Positions 29,784-41,911 are shown, counted from the stretch's first letter. The stretch is DNA of 64,000 nt from Candidatus Symbiopectobacterium sp. 'North America' (GCF_015762685.1 NZ_PEHF01000086.1:28092-92091), one strand, 5' to 3'. The notes: generated from the sequence alone by a model not told the origin. Numbers and translations: made by a program.

Positions 29784-30704
29784 ATGGCTACAATGCGATT
29801 TATAATAATGGCTCCAGTATATACTGAATGGAGTGGTGGAGTTATCGTTCTACATAAATTATGTCATATTCTCAACCAACTTGGAGAAAATGCTTACTTA
29901 CATCCCATGGTCAAAGAATATCCTTTATCTTGGAAAAACCATTTTACTGAGATAAAAGAAAAAATAAAACTAAAGTATAAGAGCAGAAAATATAAAACAA
30001 ACAAAATGCTCCAAACACCTGTAATTAATAAATTAACAAAAGGCGATTTAGAAAATTCTATTATTGTATATCCAGAAATAGTATCAGGAAATCCATTAAA
30101 AGCTAAAAATGTAGTCAGATGGTTCTTACACCATCCGGGTTATAAAACAGGAAACGTAAATTATTTCTCTCGCGAACTGTATTTCTCATACGGTGCATTT
30201 GGCAGAGATTTTAAGCTATATGGTTCCCACACATCTGACACAGTACTTCATGTATTTCATCAGATGAATGATATTTATAATGAGATTGGTGCATCTAAAG
30301 AACGAACAGGTACAGCATATTGCATTAGAAAAGGTCAAGGAAGAAAGATAATCCATGACCTATCCGATTCAATTCTTATCGACGAAAAAAAACATGAAGA
30401 AGTAGCTGAAATATTTAAGTGTGTAAAGTATTTTATCTCTTATGATCTATATACTGGATATTCGTTGTTTGCCATAATGTGTGGCTGTATTCCGATTGTT
30501 GTTCCTGATGAAAATTTATCACTAACGGAATGGCAGTCTGACCCTAAGATGCGATTAGGTATTGCATATGGGTTTGAGCAAATTGAAGAGGCGACCAAGA
30601 ACCGTAAAGCCGCATTAGATTTAGTGTTTGAAAAAGAAAATGAATCAATTCTTAACGTCAAAAAATTTATAATTGAATCGAAAGAGTATTTCTCCGTAGA
30701 TTAA
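29784..30704 (+). CDS. Putative glycosyltransferase in LPS core operon
   Basis: A 306-residue protein with a GT-B-like opening (FIIMAPVYTEWSGGVIVLHK, a nucleotide-sugar transferase style glycine turn) and the segment VVRWFLHHPGYKTGNVNY seen in families of uncharacterised LPS/capsule glycosyltransferases. A later block, SYDLYTGYSLFAIMCGCIPI followed by VVPDE, resembles the end of a GT-B donor domain. ATG codons at 29784 and 29793 are both possible; neither has a strong ribosome site. It is AT-rich like its neighbours. Acceptor and donor are unknown. Confidence 0.6.
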   Translation: MATMRFIIMAPVYTEWSGGVIVLHKLCHILNQLGENAYLHPMVKEYPLSWKNHFTEIKEKIKLKYKSRKYKTNKMLQTPVINKLTKGDLENSIIVYPEIVSGNPLKAKNVVRWFLHHPGYKTGNVNYFSRELYFSYGAFGRDFKLYGSHTSDTVLHVFHQMNDIYNEIGASKERTGTAYCIRKGQGRKIIHDLSDSILIDEKKHEEVAEIFKCVKYFISYDLYTGYSLFAIMCGCIPIVVPDENLSLTEWQSDPKMRLGIAYGFEQIEEATKNRKAALDLVFEKENESILNVKKFIIESKEYFSVD

Positions 30705-30728
30705 ATCCTCACTTGCTTCAGAAAACAC

Positions 30729-31313
30729 ATGGTCTATAAAATGAAAAACCCCTTAAACATTAGTTACTACACAGATGACGAATTACGTTCATTTGGTTTT
30801 AAACATGTGGGTAAAAATGTTCAGGTAGCTCAAAGCTGTAACATTATAGGGTTAGAAAATATTTCTTTAGGTAACAATGTTAGAATTGATGGATTCACAA
30901 CCATTGTTGCATCAGGAACCGGATTCTTAAATATAGGCTCCTATGTGCACATTGGCGGATACACGTTTCTTTTTGCGGGCGCCGGAATAATCATCAAAGA
31001 TTTTTGTGGCCTTTCACAAGGTGTCAAAATTTATAGCAAGTCTGATGACTACTTAGGAAAGAAGCTGACTAATCCAACAATAAGTGAGGAGTACACTGGT
31101 GTGATAACAGGTACAGTTACCCTCGAGAAACATGTTATCATCGGCTCAGGCACTGTTGTTCTTCCTAATATAACGCTTGAAGAGGGAGTATCCGTCGGAG
31201 CACAGTCTCTCGTCACCAAAGATTTAAATGAGTGGGGAATGTACTTTGGTTGTCCAGCAAAAAAATTAGAGATAGAGAAAAAGAACTCCTTATACTCGAA
31301 AAAAATTTTTTAG
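30729..31313 (+). CDS. Hexapeptide-repeat acyltransferase, probable LPS core modification
   Basis: A 194-residue left-handed beta-helix protein. Imperfect [LIV]-G-x4 repeats begin about residue 35 (VAQSCNIIGLENISLGNNVR) and continue through GTVTLEKHVIIGSGTVVLPN and ITLEEGVSVGAQSLVTKDL, with the typical end GCPAKKL. This is the CysE/VatD/WbbJ-type O-acetyltransferase style. As the last gene of the core operon it most likely O-acetylates a core or O-antigen sugar. The specific target is unknown. Confidence 0.8.
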   Translation: MVYKMKNPLNISYYTDDELRSFGFKHVGKNVQVAQSCNIIGLENISLGNNVRIDGFTTIVASGTGFLNIGSYVHIGGYTFLFAGAGIIIKDFCGLSQGVKIYSKSDDYLGKKLTNPTISEEYTGVITGTVTLEKHVIIGSGTVVLPNITLEEGVSVGAQSLVTKDLNEWGMYFGCPAKKLEIEKKNSLYSKKIF

Positions 31314-31417
31314 CGAGTCAGGAACTTAAACAAAAAAATTAATAGACAGTGCCATAGTCATTCCTTAACAAAAAAGCTAAAATATTTTCAGCGATAACTC
31401 TAAAATAGCCAATACCG
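31314..31417. promoter_or_regulatory. Gap before waaA, likely own promoter
   Basis: An AT-rich 104-base gap separates the RfaH operon from waaA-coaD. It holds TA-rich elements (such as AAAATATTTT) that could form a promoter. No terminator hairpin stands out. Confidence 0.3.
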
Positions 31418-33215
<1,798 letters not shown>

Positions 33216-33222
33216 GATATAA

Positions 33223-33253
33223 TCCGGCGGGTAGATAGGCTTCCTCCGCCGGA
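33223..33253. terminator. Hairpin between convergent coaD and glycosyltransferase gene
   Basis: TCCGGCGG and CCGCCGGA pair perfectly around a 15-base loop, and AAAA follows, which would give U residues for the leftward transcript. Likely terminator for one or both converging genes. Confidence 0.6.
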
Positions 33254-33267
33254 AAATCGCGATGCGA

Positions 33268-34164
33268 TTAACGCGCCAATGTGCCGCATAGATAACGGAA
33301 CCACCACAGTGGACTCCACCATGTATTTAACGGGGGCAATGTCGCTGGCATTATGTTGTTACGGTATTTAATTTCCCAGGTAAAGTTGAGGAAAATACGG
33401 GTCTGCCCATACTCATAACCGAACAAGCTGCACTCTTGCTTCTTACGCTTATCAATCGGCGTATTGGCGGAAAGGTCGCGCTGTAACGTATGGTAACTTT
33501 CTTCCCGGTCCACTTCCCGTTCAAAACAGCGGATGCTCTTCGGCAGATAATGTTGGCGCGACCCTTGGTATTTTTGGTATTTAACGAAGCGGAAATCTTC
33601 TGAGCCATAATTTCCGGCAAACTCCTCGTCATAGCCAAAGAAACGCATAAAGCGCGCACGCGACATAAAGAACGTGTTCGGATGGCCATAATACCTGTCG
33701 CCAACGTTACACACTTTTCCGCGTTTTTTGACGCCGTTTTCACGGCTTTCCCGATAGATTTTATAAAAATTGCGGCCGGGGTTACGGCAATTGATCAAAT
33801 AGCGGAATGAGGATTCCGGCAATTCGTGGTCAAGATCGGTGATAAAAATTTTGTCAGACTTGGCATAAGTCACCCCTAAATTGCGCGCGCCAGCCTGATT
33901 CCATGGAATATCTTCATTAATACGCAGCCAGGTGATATTCAGGTCGAAAGTGCCAATGTCGTACTTAATCGGTGAACCGTCATCAACAATAACGAACTCT
34001 ACCGCAGTTCTGATATCTTCCGGCAGCTGCTGCTCATACAGCCGCAACAACGAAAATACGGAATCCATATTGTCCTGATTGCAGTAAAAGTGCGTAACGT
34101 AGGTTAACTTTATATGCTGCTTATCAAGCGGATGTCGTGCGGCAGTAGAGTACTCGTGGTTCAC
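33268..34164 (-). CDS. Family 2 glycosyltransferase
   Basis: A 298-residue GT2-like (GT-A fold) protein. The N-terminal part has VEFVIVDDGSP (donor Asp cluster) and AGARNLGVTYAKSDKIFITDLDHE, where DLDHE is the DxD-type metal site. The later ...YDEEFAGNYGSEDFRFVKY block is the acceptor/catalytic ED motif of GT2 enzymes. The GTG start follows a GAGGA site. It stands between coaD and mutM, a position where some enterics carry LPS core glycosyltransferase genes, so a role in core sugar addition is plausible but unproven. Its donor is unknown. Confidence 0.75.
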   Translation of the reverse strand: MNHEYSTAARHPLDKQHIKLTYVTHFYCNQDNMDSVFSLLRLYEQQLPEDIRTAVEFVIVDDGSPIKYDIGTFDLNITWLRINEDIPWNQAGARNLGVTYAKSDKIFITDLDHELPESSFRYLINCRNPGRNFYKIYRESRENGVKKRGKVCNVGDRYYGHPNTFFMSRARFMRFFGYDEEFAGNYGSEDFRFVKYQKYQGSRQHYLPKSIRCFEREVDREESYHTLQRDLSANTPIDKRKKQECSLFGYEYGQTRIFLNFTWEIKYRNNIMPATLPPLNTWWSPLWWFRYLCGTLAR

Positions 34165-34248
34165 CGATAAAATCCTCAGTTTTGTAATCTCGTTGATGCT
34201 TTTCCAGATTCGCCCTTCAAACGGCAGTCTGGCGTTATTTATCCAGCA

Positions 34249-35058
34249 TCATTTCTGGCAGCAACGACAATAAAATGTACTACGTTGCCCATGTTTTTTC
34301 GTTAACAACGGCGTTCCGCATACGCGGCAAAGCTCCCCCGCTCGACCATAAACCTGCAATTCCTGCGCAAAATACCCCCGTTTACCATCTGACTGTAAGA
34401 AATCCCTTAACGTCGTGCCGCCTTGCTCAATCGAGCGCTGTAGCACCTGCTTTATCGACTGAACGAAATGAGCAGATTCTGATTCACTCAGCGAGCCTGC
34501 AGCACGATCGGGATGAATACCCGCCATAAACAGGGATTCGCTGGCATAAATGTTTCCTACGCCGACCACCACCTTGTTATCCATCACCCACTGCTTAATA
34601 GCCGTGTGCTTACCGCGCGAACGTTGATAGAGATAGTCGGGAGAGAATGCCTCACTCAAAGGTTCCGGGCCAAGGTGCGCAAGTACGCTGCTTGTTTCAA
34701 GGTCCGTCGTCCACAGCCAGGCACCAAAACGTCGGGGATCGGTATAACGCAGCACATGGCCGTTGTCCATGACCATATCCACATGATCGTGTTTATCAGG
34801 AGGGAGATATTCCGGCAGAATGCGCAAGCTGCCAGACATGCCCAAATGCACAATAATCCAGCCGCCGGGTAGCGCAAACAGCAGGTATTTTGCCCGACGC
34901 GCTATGCTCAAAATAGGCTGGTCACTCAACGCAAAGATCTCGCTGGACACCGGCCAACGCAAGCGGGGATTACGCACGTCAACGTGCAGGATGGTGTATC
35001 CGACAAGATAGGGTGATATCCCGCGGCGGCTCGTTTCAACCTCTGGTAATTCCGGCAT
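34249..35058 (-). CDS. mutM: Formamidopyrimidine-DNA glycosylase
   Basis: Base-excision repair glycosylase/lyase that removes 8-oxoguanine. 269 residues, the usual length. The N-terminal catalytic Pro-Glu pair is in MPELPEVET; helix-two-turn-helix residues lie in [15 protein letters not shown]; a C4 zinc finger closes the protein (CRVCG ... FYCRCC). It is intact, whereas the DNA-repair gene radC nearby is not. Confidence 0.98.
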   Translation of the reverse strand: MPELPEVETSRRGISPYLVGYTILHVDVRNPRLRWPVSSEIFALSDQPILSIARRAKYLLFALPGGWIIVHLGMSGSLRILPEYLPPDKHDHVDMVMDNGHVLRYTDPRRFGAWLWTTDLETSSVLAHLGPEPLSEAFSPDYLYQRSRGKHTAIKQWVMDNKVVVGVGNIYASESLFMAGIHPDRAAGSLSESESAHFVQSIKQVLQRSIEQGGTTLRDFLQSDGKRGYFAQELQVYGRAGELCRVCGTPLLTKKHGQRSTFYCRCCQK

Positions 35059-35095
35059 TTTCTCCTCCTGAACACTCCCGCGGCTAACGTAGCAT

Positions 35096-35123
35096 AAAAA
35101 AAACCGGCCTTGGCCGGGTTTTT
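35096..35123 (-). terminator. Rho-independent terminator of the rpmB-rpmG operon
   Basis: On the minus strand a CCGGCC/GGCCGG stem with a two-base loop is followed by a run of eight U. It lies directly after the rpmG stop. Confidence 0.85.
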
Positions 35124-35139
35124 AATAAGTCCACTAAAA

Positions 35140-35310
<171 letters not shown>

Positions 35311-35318
35311 TCAGTTCC

Positions 35319-35576
<258 letters not shown>

Positions 35577-35619
35577 TCAGCTCGAGCTTCGTAGAGGATG
35601 TTGGCCGCCTCGTCAGGCT

Positions 35620-35692
35620 TTAGAGCCCATCTCAGCAGCTTTACAAGTAAAGATACTGCCATCAGGGTAAACCTGCTGAGATAGGCTCTTAA
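35620..35692. repeat. Cruciform-like inverted repeat upstream of rpmB
   Basis: The arms TTAGAGCCCATCTCAGCAG (35620-35638) and CTGCTGAGATAGGCTCTTAA (35673-35692) are near-perfect inverted copies. Inside lies a smaller palindrome, CTTTAC-AA-GTAAAG (35639-35652), so the whole can fold as a branched structure. It lies between rpmB and radC. I see no second copy here. It may be a miniature mobile repeat or a structured RNA. Confidence 0.6.
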
Positions 35693-35793
35693 CGCCACAC
35701 CCAAGATTCTCAAAGGTGGCGTAGTATACGCTCTAGCGCGGATGTGCTCAAGTCCCGAGCAGCGAAAGATCTCTAAGGATCGCGGAAAATATG

Positions 35794-36457
35794 CTAAATC
35801 CAGCCTCGCTCGGCAAATGATACGTACTCACCACGCCCAATTACCAGGTGATCGAGGACGCGAATGTCCATCAATGCACATGCCTGAATAATATGCGTCG
35901 TTATCATGCGATCGGCGCTACTCGGCTCTGCATCCCTTGAAGGGGTGATTATGCGCCAGAATGAGCGCAGCCGCATTGGCTTTTAACGCTTCACGCACAA
36001 TTTCTCTCGGGTGTACCTCGACGCTGGCGATAGTACCTATAAACATCTCTTGATGTCGAATCACGCGGTGCTGATTATCAAGAAACAGCACGATAAAAAT
36101 CTCTCGCGCCTGATGTGCCAACGCCGATTGCAGGTACTGTAGGGTCAGATCGGGATTCAGCATCGCTTTTTCCTTCACCAAGCGCGTGGCGTACAGTCGC
36201 CGTGCTAGCTCCGCTACCGCCTGAAATTGCACAAATTTAACCACACCCATCCCTTTCACTGCGCAAAATGTTTGTTGCTCGGCCATCATGACATGGTAAA
36301 GGGAGCCAAAATGATGCAGCAGTTGCTCCGACAATGCCATCACATGAACCCCCGGCAACCCAGTGCGCAGAAAGATAGCCAACAGCTCCACATCCGTAAA
36401 CGCTTCGGCCCCCGAGGTAATAAGCTTTTCACGCGGAGCCTGATCGTCAATCCACAC
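35794..36457 (-). pseudogene. radC: RadC/YicR family protein, frameshifted in the JAMM motif
   Basis: RadC-family proteins have an N-terminal helix-hairpin-helix part and a C-terminal JAMM metalloprotease-like domain; their true role is unsettled. Translation from a GTG with an excellent AAGGAGG site runs normally to ALILAHNHP. An extra base in the four-G run at 35942-35945 (top strand) then shifts the frame and ends the product at CRAE. The expected continuation, [19 protein letters not shown] then [20 protein letters not shown], is intact in the neighbouring phase down to 35794. The metal-binding half is therefore lost unless this is a homopolymer read error. Confidence 0.85.
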
Positions 36458-36656
36458 CGTTGTGCCTCCTTTCCATCGTTGCCCTATCATGGCAGGCTCA
36501 CGGTAGCGCGGCGAGAACGCAAGCGAGCCCCTGCATAACCGCACGCAAGCCCCCCCTGCAACAAAGCCTCATGAACATAGACAAACGCGAGCAAGATTCC
36601 GCTCATCCGGCAAGGTTATGATAAAATGTTTCCTCTTAGGCGTTAATCGGACAAAG

Positions 36657-37901
36657 ATGATGACGGGATTTTCCAATCAGCCCGGGCTCTCCGGTAAAAA
36701 AATCGTGCTCGGCATCAGCGGCGGTATTGCCGCTTACAAATGCCCAGAAATTGTCAGGCGTCTACGCGATCGCGGCGCAGAAGTCCGCGTGGTAATGACA
36801 CCTGCCGCGAAGGCATTTATTACACCGTTCACGCTTCAGGCGGTTTCAGGATACCCAGTATCAGACGATCTGCTCGATCCTGCCGCCGAAGAGTCGATGG
36901 GGCACATTGAGCTGGGAAAATGGGCTGACCTGGTTATTCTTGCGCCCGCAACGGCGGATGTGATCGCCCGTTTAGCCGCTGGCATGGCTAACGACCTGCT
37001 TACCACGTTTTGTCTGGCAACGGCTGCCCCCGTCGCTATTGCACCTGCCATGAATCAGCAGATGTATCGCGCAACGCCAACACAGGATAATCTTGCCACG
37101 TTGGCACGGCGCGGTGGCCTGGTTTGGGGCCCCGACAGCGGCAGTCAGGCCTGCGGTGATGTGGGTCCTGGTAGAATGATTTATCCGTCGGCGATCGTTG
37201 AGCTTGCCGAGGGTTATTTTACGCGCGTCAACGATCTGCAACATCTCAACATTATGATCACCGCGGGACCAACGCGTGAGGCGCTTGATCCGGTACGTTT
37301 CATTACCAATCACAGTTCGGGCAAGATGGGATTTGCCATCGCTCAAGCGGCGGCGGAGCGTCGCGCTCACGTGACGCTGGTCGCCGGGCCCGTGTCATTA
37401 CTAACACCCGCAGGCGTTCGGCGCATTGACGTGACCAGCGCGTTGGACATGCAGCAAGCGGTGATGTCTCATGCGGCACAACAGCAGATTGTCATCGGCT
37501 GTGCCGCCGTGGCCGATTACCGGGCTAAACAGATAGCCAACGACAAGATAAAAAAACAGGGCGATGAAATCAGTATCACACTGGTTAAAAACCCAGATAT
37601 TATTGCAGGGGTTGCAGCCATGTCAGCGTCTCGCCCTTTCGTCGTTGGATTTGCTGCCGAAACCCAGAATGTGGAAAAATACGCGCGTCAAAAATTGACG
37701 CGTAAAAATCTGAATCTGATTTGCGCAAATGATGTTTCCCTTTCAGGGCAGGGATTCAACAGTGACACCAATGCGTTGCAGCTGTTTTGGCCGGAGGGTG
37801 ACACCCGTTTACCTCTGTGCGAAAAGCGCCTCCTTGGCCAACATTTAATCAATGAGATTGTCCGCCGTTATGATGAAAAAAATCGACGTAAAAATTCTTG
37901 A
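36657..37901 (+). CDS. coaBC: Bifunctional phosphopantothenoylcysteine decarboxylase/synthetase
   Basis: Makes 4'-phosphopantetheine in two steps: the C-terminal CoaB domain joins cysteine to phosphopantothenate using CTP, and the N-terminal CoaC flavin domain decarboxylates. CoaC motifs are [11 protein letters not shown], the catalytic His in [19 protein letters not shown] and [13 protein letters not shown]. CoaB motifs are [16 protein letters not shown] and [12 protein letters not shown]. The start is one of two adjacent ATG codons (36657 or 36660). The 3' end overlaps dut by 32 bases, as in E. coli. Confidence 0.97.
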   Translation: MMTGFSNQPGLSGKKIVLGISGGIAAYKCPEIVRRLRDRGAEVRVVMTPAAKAFITPFTLQAVSGYPVSDDLLDPAAEESMGHIELGKWADLVILAPATADVIARLAAGMANDLLTTFCLATAAPVAIAPAMNQQMYRATPTQDNLATLARRGGLVWGPDSGSQACGDVGPGRMIYPSAIVELAEGYFTRVNDLQHLNIMITAGPTREALDPVRFITNHSSGKMGFAIAQAAAERRAHVTLVAGPVSLLTPAGVRRIDVTSALDMQQAVMSHAAQQQIVIGCAAVADYRAKQIANDKIKKQGDEISITLVKNPDIIAGVAAMSASRPFVVGFAAETQNVEKYARQKLTRKNLNLICANDVSLSGQGFNSDTNALQLFWPEGDTRLPLCEKRLLGQHLINEIVRRYDEKNRRKNS

Positions 37902-38328
37902 TGCACGCATTGGTCAACAGTTTCCGTTACCGACATATGCCACCGCAGGCTCGGCCGGCCTTGACCTTCGAGCTTGTATTGATGAAGGGATCACGCTAGC
38001 CGCAGGGAAGACGATACTGGTGCCAACGGGTATCGCTATCCATATCGCCGATCCCAGCCTGGCTGCTGTTATCCTCCCCCGCTCAGGGTTGGGGCATAAG
38101 CACGGTGTGGTATTAGGTAATCTGGTTGGGCTTATCGACTCTGATTATCAGGGACAACTGATGGTTTCCGTTTGGAACCGTAGCCAGCAAGCCTTCACTA
38201 TCGAGCCCGGTGAACGCCTCGCACAGATGGTGTTTGTTCCCGTTGTTCAGGCTGAATTCAACATTGTCGATGATTTTGTAGGAACAGAGCGGGGAGAAGG
38301 CGGTTTCGGCCATTCTGGTCGTCGTTGA
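37870..38328 (+). CDS. dut: dUTP pyrophosphatase
   Basis: Hydrolyses dUTP to dUMP, keeping uracil out of DNA and supplying thymidylate synthesis. 152 residues. All five trimeric dUTPase motifs are visible: [45 protein letters not shown] and the C-terminal [12 protein letters not shown] arm. It starts inside the end of coaBC. It is intact. Confidence 0.98.
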   Translation: MMKKIDVKILDARIGQQFPLPTYATAGSAGLDLRACIDEGITLAAGKTILVPTGIAIHIADPSLAAVILPRSGLGHKHGVVLGNLVGLIDSDYQGQLMVSVWNRSQQAFTIEPGERLAQMVFVPVVQAEFNIVDDFVGTERGEGGFGHSGRR

Positions 38329-38351
38329 TCCGAAAATGGGTATACCCCTTG

Positions 38352-38385
38352 GACACGCGGTAAATCGCGTGTCTTTGTTGTGTTT
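38352..38385 (+). terminator. Rho-independent terminator after dut
   Basis: GACACGCG-GTAAAT-CGCGTGTC forms a perfect 8-base-pair stem followed by the T-rich TTTGTTGTGTTT. Confidence 0.8.
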
Positions 38386-38454
38386 ATTCAGGTCATTACC
38401 CTAAATAATTCTAAATGGTTGTCAGCTTCTTTTTGATCAAGGGTCTTTTCTGAC

Positions 38455-39051
38455 ATGGCAGAGAAAGAGAATACGAAAAGGAATCGTCGCGAGGAAATCT
38501 TGCAAGCGTTGGCGCAAATGCTGGAATCCAGCGATGGCAGCCGACGCATCACTACCGCAAAGCTTGCCGCAATGGTCGGGGTTTCCGAAGCCGCACTCTA
38601 TCGGCACTTTCCCAGCAAAACACGGATGTTTGACAGCCTTATCGAGTTTATTGAGGATTCGCTGACAACACGTATCAATCTGATTCTGCAAGATGAGAAA
38701 GATACGTTCCAACGTGTGCGGTTGATTTTGTTGCTCATGTTGGGTTTTGCTGAACGCAACCCCGGCCTGACGCGCATCCTGACCGGCCATGCGCTGATGT
38801 TCGAACAGGATCGTCTGCAAGGACGCATCAACCAGTTGTTTGAACGCATTGAATCGCAGCTTAAGCAGGTGTTGCGCGAGCACAAACTGCGAGAGGGGAA
38901 AGCCCTTACCCATGACGAGTCACTGCTTGCCAGCCAGTTGCTCGCCTTCTGCGAAGGGATGCTGTCACGCTATGTTCGCTCAGAATTTCTCTTTCGGCCT
39001 ACACAGGATTTTGAGACACGTTGGCCACTGCTTGCCGCCCAACTCTATTAA
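38455..39051 (+). CDS. slmA: Nucleoid occlusion factor SlmA
   Basis: TetR-type DNA-binding protein that blocks FtsZ ring formation over the nucleoid. 198 residues as in E. coli. N-terminal helix-turn-helix [20 protein letters not shown], then [17 protein letters not shown]; the remainder is the alpha-helical dimer/FtsZ-binding domain. It is convergent with pyrE. It is undamaged. Confidence 0.98.
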   Translation: MAEKENTKRNRREEILQALAQMLESSDGSRRITTAKLAAMVGVSEAALYRHFPSKTRMFDSLIEFIEDSLTTRINLILQDEKDTFQRVRLILLLMLGFAERNPGLTRILTGHALMFEQDRLQGRINQLFERIESQLKQVLREHKLREGKALTHDESLLASQLLAFCEGMLSRYVRSEFLFRPTQDFETRWPLLAAQLY

Positions 39052-39088
39052 CATCGCCCCGTTTTTGCCTAAGAGCCTCTACACCAAG

Positions 39089-39110
39089 GCCTGTTCACAC
39101 AGCAACAGGC
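39089..39110. terminator. Hairpin between convergent slmA and pyrE
   Basis: GCCTGTT and AACAGGC form a 7-base-pair stem with an 8-base loop in the 104-base gap. There is no obvious T tract. Confidence 0.4.
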
Positions 39111-39155
39111 TGGCCAGAAATCTCTCAGGCAACATCAGCACTGATGCACAGGTGA

Positions 39156-39803
39156 TTACGCAGTAATACCATACCGATCGCGATAGGCCTTCACCGCATC
39201 CAGATGCACGGCCATCTCTGGTTTTTCTGCCAAAAAGCTGATCAGATCTTGCAGCGCAATGATGGAAATCACCTGACACTGATAATCGCATTCCACTTCC
39301 TGAATGGCAAAAATGGCTCCTGTACCGCGCTCCTGGCGATCCAGTGCAATCAACACCCCGGCGAGCGTCGCGCCATTTGCTGCGATAATGCCCATGGATT
39401 CACGAATGGCAGTACCTGCGGTAATCACGTCATCGACCAGCATGATACGGCCTTGCAGCGCGCTGCCGACCAGATTGCCTCCTTCCCCGTGATCTTTGGC
39501 TTCTTTACGGTTAAAGCAGTATGGCACATCGGTTTCGTGGTGTTCAGCCAGCGCCACCGCGGTGGTCGTGGCGATCGGAATCCCTTTGTAAGCGGGCCCG
39601 AACAGCACATCAAAAGTAATACTGGCATCCACCAACGCTTCAGCATAAAAACGGCCTAAAAGTGCCAGGTCGCGCCTGGTATTGAACAGCCCGGCATTGA
39701 AGAAATAGGGGCTGAAACGCCCGGATTTCAATGTGAATTCGTCGAATTTTAATACCTGCTTGCTAAGCGCGAATTCAATAAATTGGCGCTGATAGGCTTT
39801 CAT
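39156..39803 (-). CDS. pyrE: Orotate phosphoribosyltransferase
   Basis: Joins orotate to PRPP in UMP synthesis. 215 residues. The PRPP motif [16 protein letters not shown] and the flexible loop [13 protein letters not shown] are intact, and the protein opens [13 protein letters not shown]. It is downstream of rph on the same strand, with an attenuator between them, so it is probably controlled by UTP supply as in E. coli. Confidence 0.98.
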   Translation of the reverse strand: MKAYQRQFIEFALSKQVLKFDEFTLKSGRFSPYFFNAGLFNTRRDLALLGRFYAEALVDASITFDVLFGPAYKGIPIATTTAVALAEHHETDVPYCFNRKEAKDHGEGGNLVGSALQGRIMLVDDVITAGTAIRESMGIIAANGATLAGVLIALDRQERGTGAIFAIQEVECDYQCQVISIIALQDLISFLAEKPEMAVHLDAVKAYRDRYGITA

Positions 39804-39854
39804 TACTGCATCTCCTCGTATCACGGTGAGTATGGTTATGGTTGGAACACCAGC

Positions 39855-39884
39855 CATAAAAAAGCGACGCCGAGGTCGCTTTGC
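39855..39884 (-). promoter_or_regulatory. pyrE attenuator
   Basis: On the minus strand GCGACCTCGGCGTCGC folds as a hairpin and is followed by TTTTTT, between the end of rph and the start of pyrE. In E. coli the rph-pyrE operon is regulated here: when UTP is plentiful RNA polymerase runs ahead of the ribosome translating rph and terminates. Position and structure match that mechanism. Confidence 0.85.
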
Positions 39885-39950
39885 AAAAATAGATAACGCC
39901 GCTGCCAGGCAACGGCTGATGAAATGACAGGCGGTTTATGCCAGTCATGC

Positions 39951-40688
39951 TTACTTGAAGTCAGCGACTGGCGCTTGCGTCAACGCCGATTTCTGCGCCT
40001 CGACGATAGTATCAATGCCACCACGCGCCAGAGCGAGCAGCGCCAGCAGCTCTTCGTGACTGAACGGCTCGCCTTCGGCGGTACCTTGCACTTCAATCAT
40101 GCGGCCATCTTCGGTCATGACCACGTTCATGTCCGTTTCCGCAGCAGAGTCTTCCACGTACTCAAGATCGCACACGGCCTCACTGGCAACGATCCCCACG
40201 GAAACCGCCGCTACCATGCCTTTGAGCGGGCTGGCTTTGAGCTGGCCTTTTGCCACCATGCGGTTGAACGCATCCGCCAGCGCAACACAAGCGCCGGTAA
40301 TAGAAGCAGTGCGCGTGCCGCCATCAGCCTGCAACACATCGCAATCCAGCGTGATGGTGTATTCACCGAGCTTTTCCAGATCAACGGCAGCGCGCAGAGA
40401 ACGCGCGATAAGGCGCTGGATTTCCAGCGTTCTTCCGCCCTGTTTCCCCTTGGCTGCTTCACGCGCATTGCGGCTATGAGTCGCACGCGGCAGCATGCCG
40501 TATTCAGCGGTCACCCAGCCTTTCCCCTGCCCTTTCAGGAAGCGCGGCACACCTTCTTCTACCGTCGCGTTACACAGCACTTTCGTGTCGCCGAACGCCA
40601 CTAACACGGAACCTTCCGCATGCTTGGTATAGCCACGCGTTAGCGTGATGGGACGCACCTGTTGTGCACTTCGGCATGACGGACGCAT
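39951..40688 (-). CDS. rph: Ribonuclease PH
   Basis: Phosphorolytic 3' exonuclease that trims tRNA precursors. 245 residues; the family signature [26 protein letters not shown] core ([13 protein letters not shown]) and [20 protein letters not shown] are clear. Unlike E. coli K-12, no frameshift is present, so the leader function for pyrE attenuation is also preserved. In E. coli the divergent neighbour is yicC; here about 16 kb separate them. Confidence 0.97.
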   Translation of the reverse strand: MRPSCRSAQQVRPITLTRGYTKHAEGSVLVAFGDTKVLCNATVEEGVPRFLKGQGKGWVTAEYGMLPRATHSRNAREAAKGKQGGRTLEIQRLIARSLRAAVDLEKLGEYTITLDCDVLQADGGTRTASITGACVALADAFNRMVAKGQLKASPLKGMVAAVSVGIVASEAVCDLEYVEDSAAETDMNVVMTEDGRMIEVQGTAEGEPFSHEELLALLALARGGIDTIVEAQKSALTQAPVADFK

Positions 40689-40807
40689 GAGATTCTCCAG
40701 GTTATGCTCTGTTGATTGGCGCGCATTATACGGCCTTCGGACAACAATTCCTACTTTAGCTGCCGCGCGTTTCGCGATATCGGCAGGGGAGTGTTGGCAT
40801 CTGCATC

Positions 40808-40832
40808 AGGGTATAGCCTGAGGTTATACCCT
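40808..40832. other. Hairpin in the rph to epimerase gap
   Basis: AGGGTATA and TATACCCT form a perfect 8-base-pair stem around a 9-base loop in the 222-base gap. It could mark the left border of the inserted peptide locus, or be a transcription end. Confidence 0.4.
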
Positions 40833-40910
40833 CCCGACAAACAAGTATTCGTCAGTCATTCCCCTGCATGAAATAGTTTTGATTATTCATTCACCAGAGG
40901 GATACACGAG

Positions 40911-41876
40911 ATGCGCCAGATGCAGGTTGAGACCGTCAAACTCTCTCTGGCACGCCCGTGCAAGCGTGCGCAGGAACTGCGCAATGCCGTAAGCGTAGTC
41001 AGGATTACCGTTGAAGAACAGTAATTTATCGGTTTAGGCGAATATACGCCCGCGTTTGAATATCAAGAGTCTGCCGCCAGTGTTTGCCGTCAACTTGACG
41101 CCGTACGTGGTGCTGTTACGCGCGGTGCGTCAAGGGATGAAATCCAAACGCTGCTCCCTCCTGGTGCAGCACGTAACGCACTCGATTGCGCACTGTGGCG
41201 TTTAAATGCCGCCTTGCATAAACAAATCGTATGGCAGCAGGTAAGAATACAACCGCCCGCCTCTTTGATCACCACGGAAACGCTGAGCATTGCGTCATTG
41301 GAAAACACGGTGGCGGCGACCCGAGATGCGATATCACGCGGCGCGCAGGTGATAAAGCTCAATCTGGATCGCAGCGACATCGTTGAGAAAATCGCCGCAG
41401 TGCGCGACGCCGCACCACGGGCCACTCTGATGGTCGATGCCACGGAAAGCTGGGCTGGGCTCGATTTACTCAACCTGTGTCACGCTCTGCTGCCCTATAA
41501 CATTGCGCTGATTGAGCAACCGTTACCGGCTGGCAAAGATCAGGAGTTACTGCGTTTTTCGCACCCTATTCCCCTTTGCGCCGATGAAAGCTGCCGCCAC
41601 GCTGGCGATATTCCAGGTATCCGCCGCCGTTACGAGATGATCAACATCAAGTTGGATAAATGTGGTGGATTGACAGAAGCACTGGTAATGGTGCGTGAGG
41701 CGCGACTGCACGGACTAAAACTGATGGTCGGTTGCCTGGTGGGCTCTTCACTGGCGATGGAAGCTGCACTACCGGTCGCCGCCGCCGCCGACTATGTCGA
41801 TCTGGATGGCCCACTCTGGCTGGCCGCCGACAGCTCACCCTATCTGACTTATCACCACGGACGCATCTGGCTATGA
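40911..41876 (+). pseudogene. L-Ala-D/L-Glu (dipeptide) epimerase, inactivated
   Basis: Enolase-superfamily homologue of E. coli YcjG, which turns L-Ala-D-Glu from murein into L-Ala-L-Glu. The ATG is preceded by AGAGGG. An in-frame TAA lies at 41022-41024 (VEEQ-stop-FIGLGEYTP). The rest reads on normally in the same frame: GAARNALDCALWRL, LMVDATESW, CADESCRH, NIKLDKCGGLTEAL. One of the two acid/base lysines looks lost: the KxK motif at the end of strand two reads KLN (VIKLNLD), whereas NIKLDK keeps the other. A second substitution turns GECTP to GEYTP. Two independent defects suggest long-standing loss. Confidence 0.85.
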
Positions 41877-41911
41877 CACAGCAAGAGTCCACACTGTTAA
41901 CCGGAGTCCAC

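Noticed and set aside
35620..35692. ERIC element
   Set aside because: The sequence does not match the ERIC consensus I remember, and the length is too short.
40851..40875. Further copy of the REP unit near GTCATTCCCC
   Set aside because: Only about nine bases agree and there is no hairpin.
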